A stretch of DNA of 64,000 nt from Palleronia marisminoris. GTDB lineage: Bacteria > Pseudomonadota > Alphaproteobacteria > Rhodobacterales > Rhodobacteraceae. A model generated the notes under the pieces. The model did no database searches, was not told the DNA's origin, and was given only the letters and a program-made list of their open reading frames with translations. This document shows positions 7,993 through 21,475 of this stretch, one piece after another (position 1 is the first letter of the stretch; every line of letters starts with the position of its first letter). The position numbers were made by a program, and so were the translations under genes. Location of the stretch: NCBI RefSeq assembly GCF_900172315.1, contig NZ_FWFV01000010.1:40182-104181 (forward strand). The letters run 5' to 3'.

Positions 7993-9318
7993 ATGCTCAA
8001 GCACAGCCGCGCCGATTTCCCCAAGGGGTTCCTCTTTGGGGCCGCAACCTCGTCCTACCAGATCGAGGGCCACGCAATGGGCGGCGCGGGCCGCACGCAA
8101 TGGGACGACTTCGCCGTCACCCCCGGCAACGTGACCAGGGCCCAGAACGGAGACGTGGCCTGCGACCACTACAACCGCTGGCCCGAGGATCTCGACCTGC
8201 TGAAGGACGGCAATTTCGACGTCTACCGCTTCTCGACCTCGTGGGCGCGGGTCATGCCCGAGGGGCGCGGCGCGCCGAACCCCGAGGGGCTCGACTATTA
8301 CGACCGGCTCGTGGACGGGATGCTGGAACGCGGCCTGAAGCCCGCCGCCACCCTGTATCATTGGGAACTGCCCTCGCCGCTGCTGGACCTCGGCGGCTGG
8401 CGCAACCGTGACATCGCCCAGTGGTTCGCCGACTATACCGAGGTCATCATGTCCCGCATCGGCGACCGCGTCTGGTCCGCAGCGCCGATCAACGAGCCGT
8501 GGTGCGTGGGCTGGATGTCGCACTTCCTGGGCCAGCACGCACCCGGCATCTCGGACATCCGCGCCACCGCGCGGGCAATGCACCACGTCATGCTCGCCCA
8601 CGGCCGCGCGACCGAAGTGATGCGCGGGCTCGGCATGCAGAACCTCGGCGCGGTCTGCAATTTCGAATACTCGGTTCCCGCCGACGCCAGCCCCGAAGCC
8701 CGCGCCGCGGCGCGTCTGTATGACGGCTACTACAACCGCTTCTTCATCGGCGGGCTGTTCAACAAACGCTATCCCGACGACGTTCTGGAAGGCCTTGGGC
8801 CGCACATGCCAGACGGCTGGCAGGACGACATGGACCTGATCGGCCAGCCACTCGACTGGTTCGGGATCAACTACTACACGCGCAAGCTGATCCAGGCGAA
8901 TGACGGCCCGTGGCCCTCGCATGAAGAGGTGCCGGGCCCCCTGCCCAAGACCCAGGTCGGGTGGGAGATCTATCCCGAGGGACTGCACGCCATCATCAAG
9001 CGCGTCCATGACGGCTATACCCGTGGGCTGCCGATCTACGTGACCGAGAACGGCATGGCCTCGGACGACCGCGTGGTCAACGGAGCGGTGAACGACAAGG
9101 CGCGGATCGCGTATCTGGACGCGCATCTGGGCCAGGTCCGGCGCGCGATCGACGAAGGCGTACCGGTCAACGGCTACTTCGCCTGGTCGCTGCTGGACAA
9201 TTACGAGTGGAATCACGGCTACGGCCCCCGCTTCGGCCTCGTGCACGTGGACTACAAGACGCTCGCGCGGCTCCCGAAGTCGTCCTACCACGCGCTGAAG
9301 GACGCGCTGGCCCGATGA
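7993..9318 (+). CDS. bglA: beta-glucosidase (GH1)
   Basis: A 441-residue cytoplasmic GH1 beta-glucosidase hydrolysing terminal beta-D-glucosyl residues, for example from cellobiose or aryl glucosides. The acid/base Glu168 lies in INEPW and the nucleophile Glu352 in YVTENG. The family N-terminal signature FLFGAATSSYQIEG and the C-terminal NYEWNHGYGPRFGLVHVD are intact. There is no signal peptide, so substrate must be imported, possibly by the divergent Agl system. The start has TTGGAG 6 bases upstream. The stop overlaps the glk start by four bases (ATGA), coupling the two genes. Confidence 0.95.
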   Translation: MLKHSRADFPKGFLFGAATSSYQIEGHAMGGAGRTQWDDFAVTPGNVTRAQNGDVACDHYNRWPEDLDLLKDGNFDVYRFSTSWARVMPEGRGAPNPEGLDYYDRLVDGMLERGLKPAATLYHWELPSPLLDLGGWRNRDIAQWFADYTEVIMSRIGDRVWSAAPINEPWCVGWMSHFLGQHAPGISDIRATARAMHHVMLAHGRATEVMRGLGMQNLGAVCNFEYSVPADASPEARAAARLYDGYYNRFFIGGLFNKRYPDDVLEGLGPHMPDGWQDDMDLIGQPLDWFGINYYTRKLIQANDGPWPSHEEVPGPLPKTQVGWEIYPEGLHAIIKRVHDGYTRGLPIYVTENGMASDDRVVNGAVNDKARIAYLDAHLGQVRRAIDEGVPVNGYFAWSLLDNYEWNHGYGPRFGLVHVDYKTLARLPKSSYHALKDALAR

Positions 9319-10271
9319 CGCGGATCGCGCTGGTATCCGATGTCGGCGGCACGAATACCCGCGTCGCCCTCTCGCGCGACGGAGAGGTCGACGAGTCCAC
9401 CATCCGTCGCTTCAAGAACCGCAATTACGGTGGGCTGGGCGAGATCTACACCGCCTTCCTCGCCGAGTTCGACGTCTCGTGCGATGGCGCCTGCATTGCG
9501 CTGGCCGGCCCGGTGATGGATGGCGCGGGCCGCCTGACAAACCTCGACTGGAGCTACGACAGCGCCCGACTGGCCGCCTGCACCGGCGCCTCGTCCACTG
9601 CCCTGCTGAACGACCTGCAAGCCCAGGGCCACGCGGTGCCGTTCCTGTCGCCCGACAACCTGGCGCCGATCATCCCCGGCCCGGGAGGCGCCGAGCACAA
9701 CGCCAAGCTGGTGATCGGCGTCGGCACGGGCTTCAACGCGGTGCCGGTGTTCCGCACCGATTTCGGCCGCTTCGTTCCGCCGTGCGAAAGCGGGCACGCC
9801 TCGTTCCCGGTCCTGTCCGACAAGGACATGTCGCTGGCCCGCTACGTGACCGCCCATCACGGCTTCCCGGGGGTCGAGGATGTCCTGTCGGGCCGCGGGA
9901 TCGAGCGGGTTTACGCTTGGGCCTCTGGCGAAGACGTGCAGAAGAGCTCGACCGAAATCGTCGGCCTGATCGCCGCGGACCAGGATGAGGCCGCGCGCCG
10001 GACGGCCGAGGCGTTCTGCAGCGCCCTTGGCCGTGTTGCCGGGGACCTCGCCCTGACCCATCTGCCCTTCGGCGGGATCTACCTGATCGGTGGCATGGCC
10101 ACGGCGATGCGGCCCTACCTGTCCCGCTACGGGTTCGAAGAGTCGTTCCGCGCCAAGGGCCGGTTCTCGGACTTCATGTCGCGCTTCGCGATCTGGGGGG
10201 TCGAGGACGACAACGCCGCCCTGCTGGGCTGCGCCCGGCACATCGATGGTGTCATAGCCGCCGCACGCTGA
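9315..10271 (+). CDS. glk: glucokinase (Glk family)
   Basis: A 318-residue cytoplasmic glucokinase transferring phosphate from ATP to glucose. The N-terminal phosphate loop reads ALVSDVGGTNTRVALS; later come LVIGVGTGFNAVPVF and a C-terminal adenosine site (GGIYLIGGMATAM). It belongs to the Glk hexokinase group, not ROK, judged from length and the absence of the ROK zinc-binding cysteine cluster. The ATG at 9315 overlaps the bglA stop. It phosphorylates the glucose released by AglA and BglA and feeds Pgm. It ends 23 bases from the convergent glutamate-synthase-like gene with no obvious terminator between. Confidence 0.93.
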   Translation: MTRIALVSDVGGTNTRVALSRDGEVDESTIRRFKNRNYGGLGEIYTAFLAEFDVSCDGACIALAGPVMDGAGRLTNLDWSYDSARLAACTGASSTALLNDLQAQGHAVPFLSPDNLAPIIPGPGGAEHNAKLVIGVGTGFNAVPVFRTDFGRFVPPCESGHASFPVLSDKDMSLARYVTAHHGFPGVEDVLSGRGIERVYAWASGEDVQKSSTEIVGLIAADQDEAARRTAEAFCSALGRVAGDLALTHLPFGGIYLIGGMATAMRPYLSRYGFEESFRAKGRFSDFMSRFAIWGVEDDNAALLGCARHIDGVIAAAR

Positions 10272-10294
10272 TCGGGACGCCCTTCTTCCGCTCC

Positions 10295-11998
10295 CTACTC
10301 CGACGACTGGCGCGCGTCGTCGCCGGCAGACGTCCGGGTCTGCGTCCGACCGGCCGGGTCGGGCGGCTTGAAGGTCGTTGCCGAGGCGCGGTTCCACCGG
10401 CGGCGGAAGACCTCGTCGTCGAAGCCCACGTCCCGCACCAGGAACCCGACCGGCAGGTAGGTCCAGACGTCCGACGCCTCGACCATGTCGCCGTCCCCCT
10501 CGCGCTTCATGAAGTGGTACGGCAGGAAATCCCGCGGATCCTCGAGCCCCGCAGCCCCCGTCATCTCGGCCAGCGCGCGCATCGTGTTGCGGTGGAAGGC
10601 GGCCACCCGCTCGGATTTTTCGGGCACCACCAGAGCCCGCTGACGGAGCGGATCCTGCGTCGTCACGCCTGTCGGGCACTTGTTCGTATGGCACGCCTGG
10701 GCCTGGATGCAGCCGACGGCGAACATGAACCCGCGGGCCGAGTTGCACCAATCCGCACCCAGCGCGAAGGCGCGGGCGATGTCGAAGGCGTGGATCAGCT
10801 TGCCCGCTGCCCCGACGCGGATGCGGTCGCGGATGTCGGCGCCGCGCAGGACGTTGTGAACGAAGCTCAGCCCTTCGGTCAGGGGCATCCCGACATGATT
10901 GGCGAACTCCAGCGGCGCGGCGCCGGTGCCGCCCTCGGTCCCATCGACGACGATGAAATCGGGATAGATCCCGGTCTCGATCATCGCCTTCACGATGCCC
11001 ATGAACTCGCGCCGATGCCCGATGCAGAGCTTGAAGCCCACCGGTTTGCCGTGGCTCAGGTCGCGCAGCTCGCCCAGGAACTCGCACAGCTCGATCGGGG
11101 TCGAGAATTCGGAGTGGCCGGCGGGCGAGACGCAATCCAGCCCCATCGGCACGCCGCGCGCCTCGGCGATCTCTTCGGTGATCTTGGCGGCCGGCAACAT
11201 GCCTCCGTGGCCCGGCTTGGCGCCCTGGCTCAGCTTCAGCTCGATCATCTTGACCTGCGGGTCTTCGGCCTGCTGGGCGAACTTGCCGGGGTCGAACCGC
11301 CCGGTCTCGTTGTTGCGGCAGCCGAAATAGCCCGAGCCGATCTCCCATGTCAGGTCGCCGCCATGACGGTGATACTTCGAGATCCCCCCCTCGCCGGTAT
11401 CTTGGCTGAAGCCGCCCATCTTGGCGCCCTTGTTGATCGCCTCGACCGCAGCGCCCGAGAGCGAGCCGAAGGACATCGCCGAGACGTTGTACAGCGACGC
11501 GTCGTAGGGCTGCTTGCAGTCCGGCCCGCCGACGCGCACCCGGAAGTCGCGGCGGTCCAGATGCGTCGGCGCGATCGAGTGCGTCATCCAGGAATAGCCG
11601 CCCTCGTACACCTTCTTCTTGGTCCCGAAGGGGCGCGCGCCTTCCTCGTCCTTGGCACGCTGATACACGATCGAGCGATCCTCGCGGCTGAACGGTTCTT
11701 CGTCTTGGTCGCTCTCGATGAAGTATTGCCGGATTTCGGGCCGGATCTTCTCGAAGAAGAAGCGGATATGCCCGAGGACGGGATAGTTGCGCAGGATCGA
11801 GTGGTGGATTTGGAAGATGTCGCTCAGACCGACGATCGCGATTGCCACGGCCACGACCGTCAGAAGCCACCACCACCAGCTGCCCGTCCCGATGGCGACC
11901 ACCAGCAGGACGACCGCCAGGACAGCCGCCCCGCCGAGGACGCCGAAGCGATGAACCGGCCCGACACGCTCGGGATCGTATCCCAGGTACCTCAGCAT
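10295..11998 (-). CDS. membrane-anchored FMN-binding glutamate synthase-like protein
   Basis: A 567-residue protein matching only the FMN/TIM-barrel (synthase) domain of glutamate synthase. Two hydrophobic N-terminal segments (about residues 18-60) should anchor it in the inner membrane, with the catalytic domain in the cytoplasm. Seen are MSFGSLSGAA, a flavin/substrate loop KLSQGAKPGHGGMLP, and a [3Fe-4S] cysteine pattern C-x5-C-x4-C in ACHTNKCPTG. It lacks the glutamine amidotransferase domain and the GXGXG beta-helix of GltB, so it cannot be ordinary GOGAT. The family is widespread but its reaction is not established to my knowledge. It starts one base after the glucosylglycerol hydrolase gene, so it is in the same transcript. 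The ATG at 11998 begins the conserved N-terminus MLRYLGYDPERV. Confidence 0.85.
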   Translation of the reverse strand: MLRYLGYDPERVGPVHRFGVLGGAAVLAVVLLVVAIGTGSWWWWLLTVVAVAIAIVGLSDIFQIHHSILRNYPVLGHIRFFFEKIRPEIRQYFIESDQDEEPFSREDRSIVYQRAKDEEGARPFGTKKKVYEGGYSWMTHSIAPTHLDRRDFRVRVGGPDCKQPYDASLYNVSAMSFGSLSGAAVEAINKGAKMGGFSQDTGEGGISKYHRHGGDLTWEIGSGYFGCRNNETGRFDPGKFAQQAEDPQVKMIELKLSQGAKPGHGGMLPAAKITEEIAEARGVPMGLDCVSPAGHSEFSTPIELCEFLGELRDLSHGKPVGFKLCIGHRREFMGIVKAMIETGIYPDFIVVDGTEGGTGAAPLEFANHVGMPLTEGLSFVHNVLRGADIRDRIRVGAAGKLIHAFDIARAFALGADWCNSARGFMFAVGCIQAQACHTNKCPTGVTTQDPLRQRALVVPEKSERVAAFHRNTMRALAEMTGAAGLEDPRDFLPYHFMKREGDGDMVEASDVWTYLPVGFLVRDVGFDDEVFRRRWNRASATTFKPPDPAGRTQTRTSAGDDARQSSE

Positions 11999-11999
11999 C

Positions 12000-14363
12000 C
12001 TACCCCCGTTCGAAAACCAGCCCCATGCTGTCGCGCAGCACGATCGGCCCCGAGATGTACTCTTCCCCGATGCCGGGCGTGCGCAGCACACAGCGCCAGC
12101 CGCTGCCCTTCAGCCCCGGGATCGGCAGGCGCAGCGGGTCGAACTCGTCGGTCGCGCCGCCTTCCATGTGGGTGATCGTGAACACCTCCGTCTCGGGCCC
12201 CTTTCGATAGCTGGTGAAGACGGTGCGCCCGTCCACCGGCTGCAGGTAGTCAAAATAGTCCTCCGGCCCAAGATTTCCCCTGAGCCAGGGATTCGCGCGA
12301 CGATAATTCCGCAAGTCCAGCATGAAGCGCGTCTGCGCCGGGTTAACGTGCGACTGCGAATGGGCGACATTGCAGTAGTCGTGCATGTCGTCCATCCAGG
12401 CCCGCGCGATCTCCTTCAGGTCGTCGACCGTGAACACGCCCGGCCCCGCAAGCGGCGGCTCGACCCCGTTCAGCAGCTTCGCGATGTGGTCGAGGTCGTA
12501 TTCCGTGACCTCGACCAGCGCCGGCAGGAACTCGAAGAAGCGGCGCAATTCCTCGCGCGTCTCGAAGCCCAGCTCCTTCAGCCGCTCGAAATTGCCGGGG
12601 ACCGAGTACTGGTAGTCGTCGACCTGCCATTTCAGGCTGATCGCCTCTTCGGCCACGACCTTCACGCCGTACTTGTCGTCCTGGTTGCGGATGAACCCCC
12701 AGTTGGCGCGCGCAGTGGCGTTCAGGAAGTCCATCGGAACGCCCGGGAACGCCGCGTAGGTCAGCATCGAAACGGCCGGGTTGTCGTAGGCCTTCTCGAG
12801 GATCTCCATCCGGGTGTCGCCCAGCCGCGTGTTGATGTTGAGCTTGGGGTTCACCTGCGTGCCCCGGCGCAGCGTGTCGTGGTTCGCGGTCCCGCTGATC
12901 CAGTTCGAGCCGCTGTGCAGCATCTCCTTGATGCGCCACCATTTCGACAGCCAGTAGCCGTAGATGAAGGGCGTGTTATGGGCAAAGGTCAGCGGCCCCC
13001 ACTGGAACACGTCGTCGTCCATGTGCTGCTCGATCACGGCGCGATAGGACGAGCTCAGCTCCCAATCCTCCTGAGGCCAGGGGCGGCCGTCCTCGAACAC
13101 GAACCAGGGGCGATAGTCGGTGCCCGCCACGTTCTGCACGATGTCCGACATCAGGTTCAGGTACTCGTCGTCATGCTTGAGCTCCTGCGCCTGCGGATCC
13201 CACCATTTGAAATCCTGCGCGCCGTCGACCCGCACGCCGTCCGCACCGTAATCCACCTTGCGGCGCTGCAACTCCAGAAGGATCGCGCGCACGGCCGGGT
13301 TCTTGTAGGCTAGGTTCTGGCCGTACATGTTCGGCCCGCCGAAATAGTGGTTGTTCAGCGCGTCGAGGCCCTGATTGTCCGAGTGGCCGAAAACCACGTC
13401 GAAGACGAGCATCTTGGGCTTGTTCGGGAAGTTGTGCAGCGCCGCAGCCAGATCGGCCAACTCGTCGGGCCGTCCGGTCTCCAGAAGCACCGGGTTCACC
13501 GTTGCCATGCCCGAGATCACAACGTCGTAGCCCCAGTTGGTCGTATCGGGGCGGATCAGTTCGACCTCGACCGAACCGTCTTCGAGCGGGTTCTCCTGCC
13601 AGAAGTCCGGGCCGGTCTCGTAGACGGTCGTGGGCTCGACCGGCAGAAGCTGCACCGCGTCATAGCCAAGGTAGATCTCGTCCATCGGGTCGGTGGGCAG
13701 ATCTCCCTTCAGCCGCTCGGACAGGCGTTCGAACTGGCGGGTCAAGGAGGCAATCGTACCGCCCGCCGTCGCGGTGGGAATGTGGATCTGAAGGATGTTC
13801 GTCGGAGGTCCGAACTTGTGGGGCGCCTCGCCCCTCAGCCCGGCCCAGTAGTCCTTGTCCTTCCGCTCGGCCTGGAGCCGATGCATGTCGTAAAGCTCGG
13901 CCGGGGCGAAGGCCCCGAAGGGCAGCGAGGCTGCCAGCGGGTCCAGGATACGGTGCCATTCATCGTACTGGTCGCGCCAGACGAGCGCATAGAAGTCGCC
14001 GAGTCCGTCGCGCGTGCCGGCCCGGACCCCCGTCGCCGCGGCAAAGGTATGCGCCTCGTATCGGGCCACGGGCAGGTAAACCCGGTCGAAGGGGATCGTC
14101 TGGTGCGAGCGCGTCAGCTCCAGCGGCCCCTTCGGCGACAGCACCTCGAGGAAGACGTCCGCATCCGGGATCCGCGCGTCCTGAAGCTCGGGCGTCCAGA
14201 AGCCGAAGGTCGCCGTGTCGCCGTCGATCTGGCCCCCCAGCGTCCTGGCGATGGCCTGGTGCGCCTCGAACGCCGTCTCGGAGGTGTTGAGCCACTTGCG
14301 GGACTGTTCGGCCAAAGCCTGTGCGCGGTCCGTGTCGGCTGTGACGCGGTCTTGGAGGGACAT
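12000..14363 (-). CDS. gghA: probable glucosylglycerol hydrolase (GH13)
   Basis: A 787-residue GH13-type glycosidase with an unusually long N-terminal region and no signal peptide. Catalytic residues are visible as nucleophile Asp380 in DGVRVDGAQDFKWW, acid/base Glu424 in WFVFEDGRPW, and Asp497 in GTANHDTLRRGTQ. The DGAQDFKWW context and overall length match what I remember of the glucosylglycerol hydrolase family (cyanobacterial GghA), which splits 2-O-alpha-glucosylglycerol into glucose and glycerol. This assignment is from memory of the family, not a search. An AAAGGAA ribosome site precedes the ATG. It follows pgm across a strong hairpin and is coupled to the downstream flavoprotein. Alternative: another GH13 specificity such as a glucoside phosphorylase or sucrose hydrolase. 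Confidence 0.65.
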   Translation of the reverse strand: MSLQDRVTADTDRAQALAEQSRKWLNTSETAFEAHQAIARTLGGQIDGDTATFGFWTPELQDARIPDADVFLEVLSPKGPLELTRSHQTIPFDRVYLPVARYEAHTFAAATGVRAGTRDGLGDFYALVWRDQYDEWHRILDPLAASLPFGAFAPAELYDMHRLQAERKDKDYWAGLRGEAPHKFGPPTNILQIHIPTATAGGTIASLTRQFERLSERLKGDLPTDPMDEIYLGYDAVQLLPVEPTTVYETGPDFWQENPLEDGSVEVELIRPDTTNWGYDVVISGMATVNPVLLETGRPDELADLAAALHNFPNKPKMLVFDVVFGHSDNQGLDALNNHYFGGPNMYGQNLAYKNPAVRAILLELQRRKVDYGADGVRVDGAQDFKWWDPQAQELKHDDEYLNLMSDIVQNVAGTDYRPWFVFEDGRPWPQEDWELSSSYRAVIEQHMDDDVFQWGPLTFAHNTPFIYGYWLSKWWRIKEMLHSGSNWISGTANHDTLRRGTQVNPKLNINTRLGDTRMEILEKAYDNPAVSMLTYAAFPGVPMDFLNATARANWGFIRNQDDKYGVKVVAEEAISLKWQVDDYQYSVPGNFERLKELGFETREELRRFFEFLPALVEVTEYDLDHIAKLLNGVEPPLAGPGVFTVDDLKEIARAWMDDMHDYCNVAHSQSHVNPAQTRFMLDLRNYRRANPWLRGNLGPEDYFDYLQPVDGRTVFTSYRKGPETEVFTITHMEGGATDEFDPLRLPIPGLKGSGWRCVLRTPGIGEEYISGPIVLRDSMGLVFERG

Positions 14364-14416
14364 GGAATTCCTTTCTCGATCGGTCGCGGCGCGTGGCCTT
14401 TGAACCCTAGAATGGA

Positions 14417-14450
14417 GCGCGCCCGCGCATGATCAAATGCGCGGGCGCGT
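14417..14450 (-). promoter_or_regulatory. strong stem-loop between pgm and gghA
   Basis: A perfect 13-base-pair stem (CGCGCCCGCGCAT with ATGCGCGGGCGCG) plus a terminal G-U pair and a six-base loop starts 24 bases after the pgm stop. No U-tract follows. It may partly terminate glycogen-operon transcripts or protect the upstream mRNA end, making gghA expression lower or separately controlled. Confidence 0.6.
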
Positions 14451-14473
14451 CTGTTCCCCGGGCACCGCCTGGT

Positions 14474-17969
<3,496 letters not shown>

Positions 17970-17973
<4 letters not shown>

Positions 17974-20054
17974 GCCGCGTCTCCCCATTGCAGGAACACC
18001 GCCACGCTGTCGGCGGGGATCGTCACGACCCCCGTCACCAGTTCGCCCACCGCGACGCTGTTGGAGGTGTCGATCTGCCAGTCCCACGACAGCCCTTTGG
18101 GCAGATCGGGCAAGCTCCAGTCCCGGGCCTTGCCCTTGTTGAAGACCGCGAAGATGGCCTCTTCGGTTTCGCCGTAGTCGGGCGTTTCGGCGGCCATCCG
18201 CAGTTCCATCGACAGCGAGTCGAAGCTGGGGTCGTCCCAGTCCTCCTGCCGCATCGGCGTGCCGTCGGGGCGCCACCAGAAGATATCCTCGCGCCCGTCG
18301 AGGCTGCGCTCCTGCGAGTGCAGGAAAAGCTTCTGCCGCAGCAACGGGTGGTCCTTGCGGAACCGGATCATGTCGCGGGTGAACTCGTGGAACTCGTGGT
18401 CCATGTCGTCCCAGTCGATCCAGCTGATCTCGTTGTCTTGGCAATAGGCGTTGTTGTTGCCGTTCTGGCTGTTGCCCATTTCATCGCCCGCCAGGATCAT
18501 CGGCGTGCCCTGGCTCAGCATCAAGGTGGCCATCATGTTGCGCTTGCGACGGGCGCGCGCCTCGAGCACGCCGGGCTTTTCGGTCGGCCCCTCGACGCCC
18601 AGGTTGTCCGAGAAGTTCTCGCCATGGCCGTCCTTGCCATCCTCGCCATTGTCGTCGTTGTGCTTGTCGGCGTAGCTGACCACGTCGTGCAGCGTGAAAC
18701 CGTCATGGGCGGTCAGCAGGTTCACGCTGGTCGTCGCGGGGCGGCCCGAATGGTCGAATTGCAGCGCCGAGCCGGTCAGTCGATCCGCAAGGCCCGGAAC
18801 AGAACCCTTGTCGCCCTGCCAGAACATCCGCACCCGGTCGCGGAACTTGTCGTTCCATTCGAGGAAGGGCGGCGGAAAGGCCCCGAGCTGATAGCCGCCG
18901 GGGCCGATGTCCCACGGCTCGGCGATGAGCTTGACCTGCCCCAGCACCGGATCCTGCCGCACGGCGTCGAAGAACGCGGCGCCCTGGTCGAAGCCCCCTT
19001 CGTTCACCCGACCCAGAGTCGAGCACAAATCGAACCTGAACCCATCCACATGCATCACTTCAACCCAGTATCTGAGTGAATCCATGATCATTCGCAGGAC
19101 CATGGGGTGGTCCACGTTCACCGTGTTCCCGCAGCCCGTGTCATTGACGTAGTACCGCTTGTCGTCGGGCATCAGCCGGTAGTAGGCGGCGTTGTCGAGG
19201 CCGCGGAAGGACAGGGTCGGGCCAAGCTCGTTCCCCTCGCAGGTGTGGTTGTAGACCACGTCCAGGATCACCTCGATCCCCGCACCGTGCAGGCGCGCCA
19301 CCATCTGCTGGAACTCGGCGATCTGCCCGCGGGCCAGGTATTTCGGCTCGGGGGCGAAGAAGCCCAGCGTCTGGTAGCCCCAGTAGTTGGTCAGGCCCTT
19401 TTCGTGCAGGAAGCTGTCGGTCAGGAAGGCCTGCACCGGCAGAAGCTCGACCGCCGTGATCCCCAGGTCGGTGAGATAATCGAGCATCGGGTCGCTCGCG
19501 AGGCCCAGGAACGTGCCGGGATAGCGCGCATCGTGGCACAGCGCGGTGACGCCCTTCACATGCGCTTCATAGATGATCGACTGGCTGACCGAGGTCTGGG
19601 GCGGCAGGTCGCGCCCCCACGAGAAGGCCGGATCCTCGACCACCGAGCGCGGCATGTAGGGCGCGCTGTCGCGGGGATCGGGGGTGAGGTCGTCCTTGCC
19701 CACCGTGTAGCCCATCAGCGCGTCGTTCCATTCGGGATGGCCCGTCAGACGCTTGGCATAGGGGTCCATCAACAGCTTGGCGGGGTTGAAGCGGTGCCCC
19801 TCGCGCGGGCGATATGGGCCATGCGCGCGGTAGCCGTACAGCGTGCCGGGCGTAAGGCCCGAGATGTAGCCGTGCCAGACGTCGCCGTCGCGCTCGGGCA
19901 GGTCGATGCGTATTTCCGCGCCCGCTTCGTTGAAGAGGCACAGCTCCATGCGCTCGGCATTTTGCGAGAAGACGGCGAAATTCACGCCGTCGCCGTCGAA
20001 GGTCGCGCCGAGCGGAGCGGCGCGCCCCGCGGCGATCGAAATGATGTTTGGCAT
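17970..20054 (-). CDS. glgX: glycogen debranching enzyme
   Basis: A 694-residue isoamylase-type GH13 enzyme hydrolysing alpha-1,6 branches of phosphorylase-limit glycogen. The N-terminal CBM48-like beta domain (about residues 10-110) includes GVNFAVFSQNAERMELCLF. Catalytic motifs are VDGFRFDLCSTLGR (nucleophile), LIAEPWDIGPGGYQ (acid/base) and TAHDGFTLHDVVSY. No signal peptide is present. Its start overlaps the glgA stop by one base (TGATG) and its stop overlaps malQ, so translation is probably coupled through glgA-glgX-malQ. Confidence 0.95.
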
Positions 20055-21475
20055 CAGCTAGGAACGAGATCCCTGTAAAGGTCAGCATACTGGCCGGCAG
20101 ACACGTCCCACCCGACGGGATGACGCATCGCGGTGCGCGCCATGCGGGACCAGGTCTCCGGCGTTGCGTGAAGCTCTACCATGCGGGTGAGGGCAAGGGA
20201 CAGGGCCTCGACGCTGTCGGGTCCGTGAACGATGCCGGTCGCCACGCCCGCGCGCAGGGCCGCGTCGTTAGCGTCGATCACCGTATCGGCCAGACCGCCC
20301 ACGCGGGCGACCACCGGAATCGCGCCATAGCGCAGGCCGTAAAGCTGCGTCAGCCCGCAGGGCTCGAACCTCGAGGGGACCAGCACCGCCTCGCCCCCCG
20401 CCATCATCCGGTGCGACAGGTCCTCGTCATAGCCGATACGCACGGCGACGCCGTCGTGCCGTTCGGCGGCCTCGCGCCAGGCGCTCTCCAGCGCCCGGTC
20501 GCCCGAGCCCAGAAGCGCAAGCTGCCCGCCTGCCGCAAGGTAGTCGGGCAGCGCCTCGATCAGCAAGTCGAGGCCCTTCTGCGCGCTCAGCCGCGAGATG
20601 ACGACGGCCAGCGGGCCGTTCGACGCAGGCAGGCCCATCTCATCGCGCAGGGCCCGAACGGCAGCGGTCTTGCCGCGGAAGCTGCGGAACCGCGTGATCG
20701 CGGGGTCGGTCGCGGGGTTCCACGTCTGGGTGTCGATGCCGTTCAGGATCCCGGTCAGATCGCCGCTCCGGGCCGAGATCAGGCCCTCGAACCCCATTCC
20801 GAACGCCGGGGTGGTCAGTTCGCGCGCATAGCGGGGCGAGACGGTGGTGATCCGGTCGCACCACACAAGCCCGGCCTTGAGGAAGGACACCCTCCCCCAG
20901 AACTCGTAGCCTTCGACATGGAAATCGGCCGGGTCGAGCCCCAGCCGATCGATCTGCGAGGGCTCGACCATGCCGGCGAAGGCGATGTTGTGAATCGTCA
21001 TCACCGAAGGGACGCCCGTTCCGCTCTTCTTGAGGAAATACGGCAGCAAGCCGGCCTGCCAATCGTGACCATGGGCGATGTCGGGCTGCCAGTCGGTCGC
21101 CCCGCAGCAGATCTCGGCGCCGGCCCTGCACAGCGCGGCGAAGCGCTCGGCATTGTCGGTCCAGTCGACGCCATCCGCGTCGAGGTAGATGCCACCCGAG
21201 CGATCATAGAGATGCGCGGCCTCGAGCACGTAAAGCCGCAGCCCCGCCGCCTCGGCTTCGATCAGCCGCGCAGGGCCACCGTAGAGATCGTCCCAGGCGT
21301 GAACCACGCGCGCCGACCCCACGGCCTTCATCACCGCCGGGTAGCCCGGCAGAAGGGTCCGCATCTCGACGTCCCGCGCGGCGAGCGCACGGGGCAGAGC
21401 GCCGGCCACGTCGGCCAGCCCCCCGGTCTTGATCAGCGGCGCGCATTCCGACGCGACCGACAGGACGCGTGTCAC
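20054..21475 (-). CDS. glgA: glycogen synthase (ADP-glucose)
   Basis: A 473-residue GT5 glycosyltransferase elongating alpha-1,4-glucan from ADP-glucose. The N-terminal ADP-glucose loop [16 protein letters not shown] is intact, as are SEFEP-type features ([19 protein letters not shown]) near the C-terminus. A GTG start at 21475 was chosen because the canonical N-terminus [11 protein letters not shown] begins there and the GTGA overlaps the glgC stop. An upstream start at 21619 would only add glgC antisense-like residues. Substrate comes from GlgC just upstream and the product goes to GlgB. Confidence 0.95.
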   Translation of the reverse strand: MTRVLSVASECAPLIKTGGLADVAGALPRALAARDVEMRTLLPGYPAVMKAVGSARVVHAWDDLYGGPARLIEAEAAGLRLYVLEAAHLYDRSGGIYLDADGVDWTDNAERFAALCRAGAEICCGATDWQPDIAHGHDWQAGLLPYFLKKSGTGVPSVMTIHNIAFAGMVEPSQIDRLGLDPADFHVEGYEFWGRVSFLKAGLVWCDRITTVSPRYARELTTPAFGMGFEGLISARSGDLTGILNGIDTQTWNPATDPAITRFRSFRGKTAAVRALRDEMGLPASNGPLAVVISRLSAQKGLDLLIEALPDYLAAGGQLALLGSGDRALESAWREAAERHDGVAVRIGYDEDLSHRMMAGGEAVLVPSRFEPCGLTQLYGLRYGAIPVVARVGGLADTVIDANDAALRAGVATGIVHGPDSVEALSLALTRMVELHATPETWSRMARTAMRHPVGWDVSAGQYADLYRDLVPS

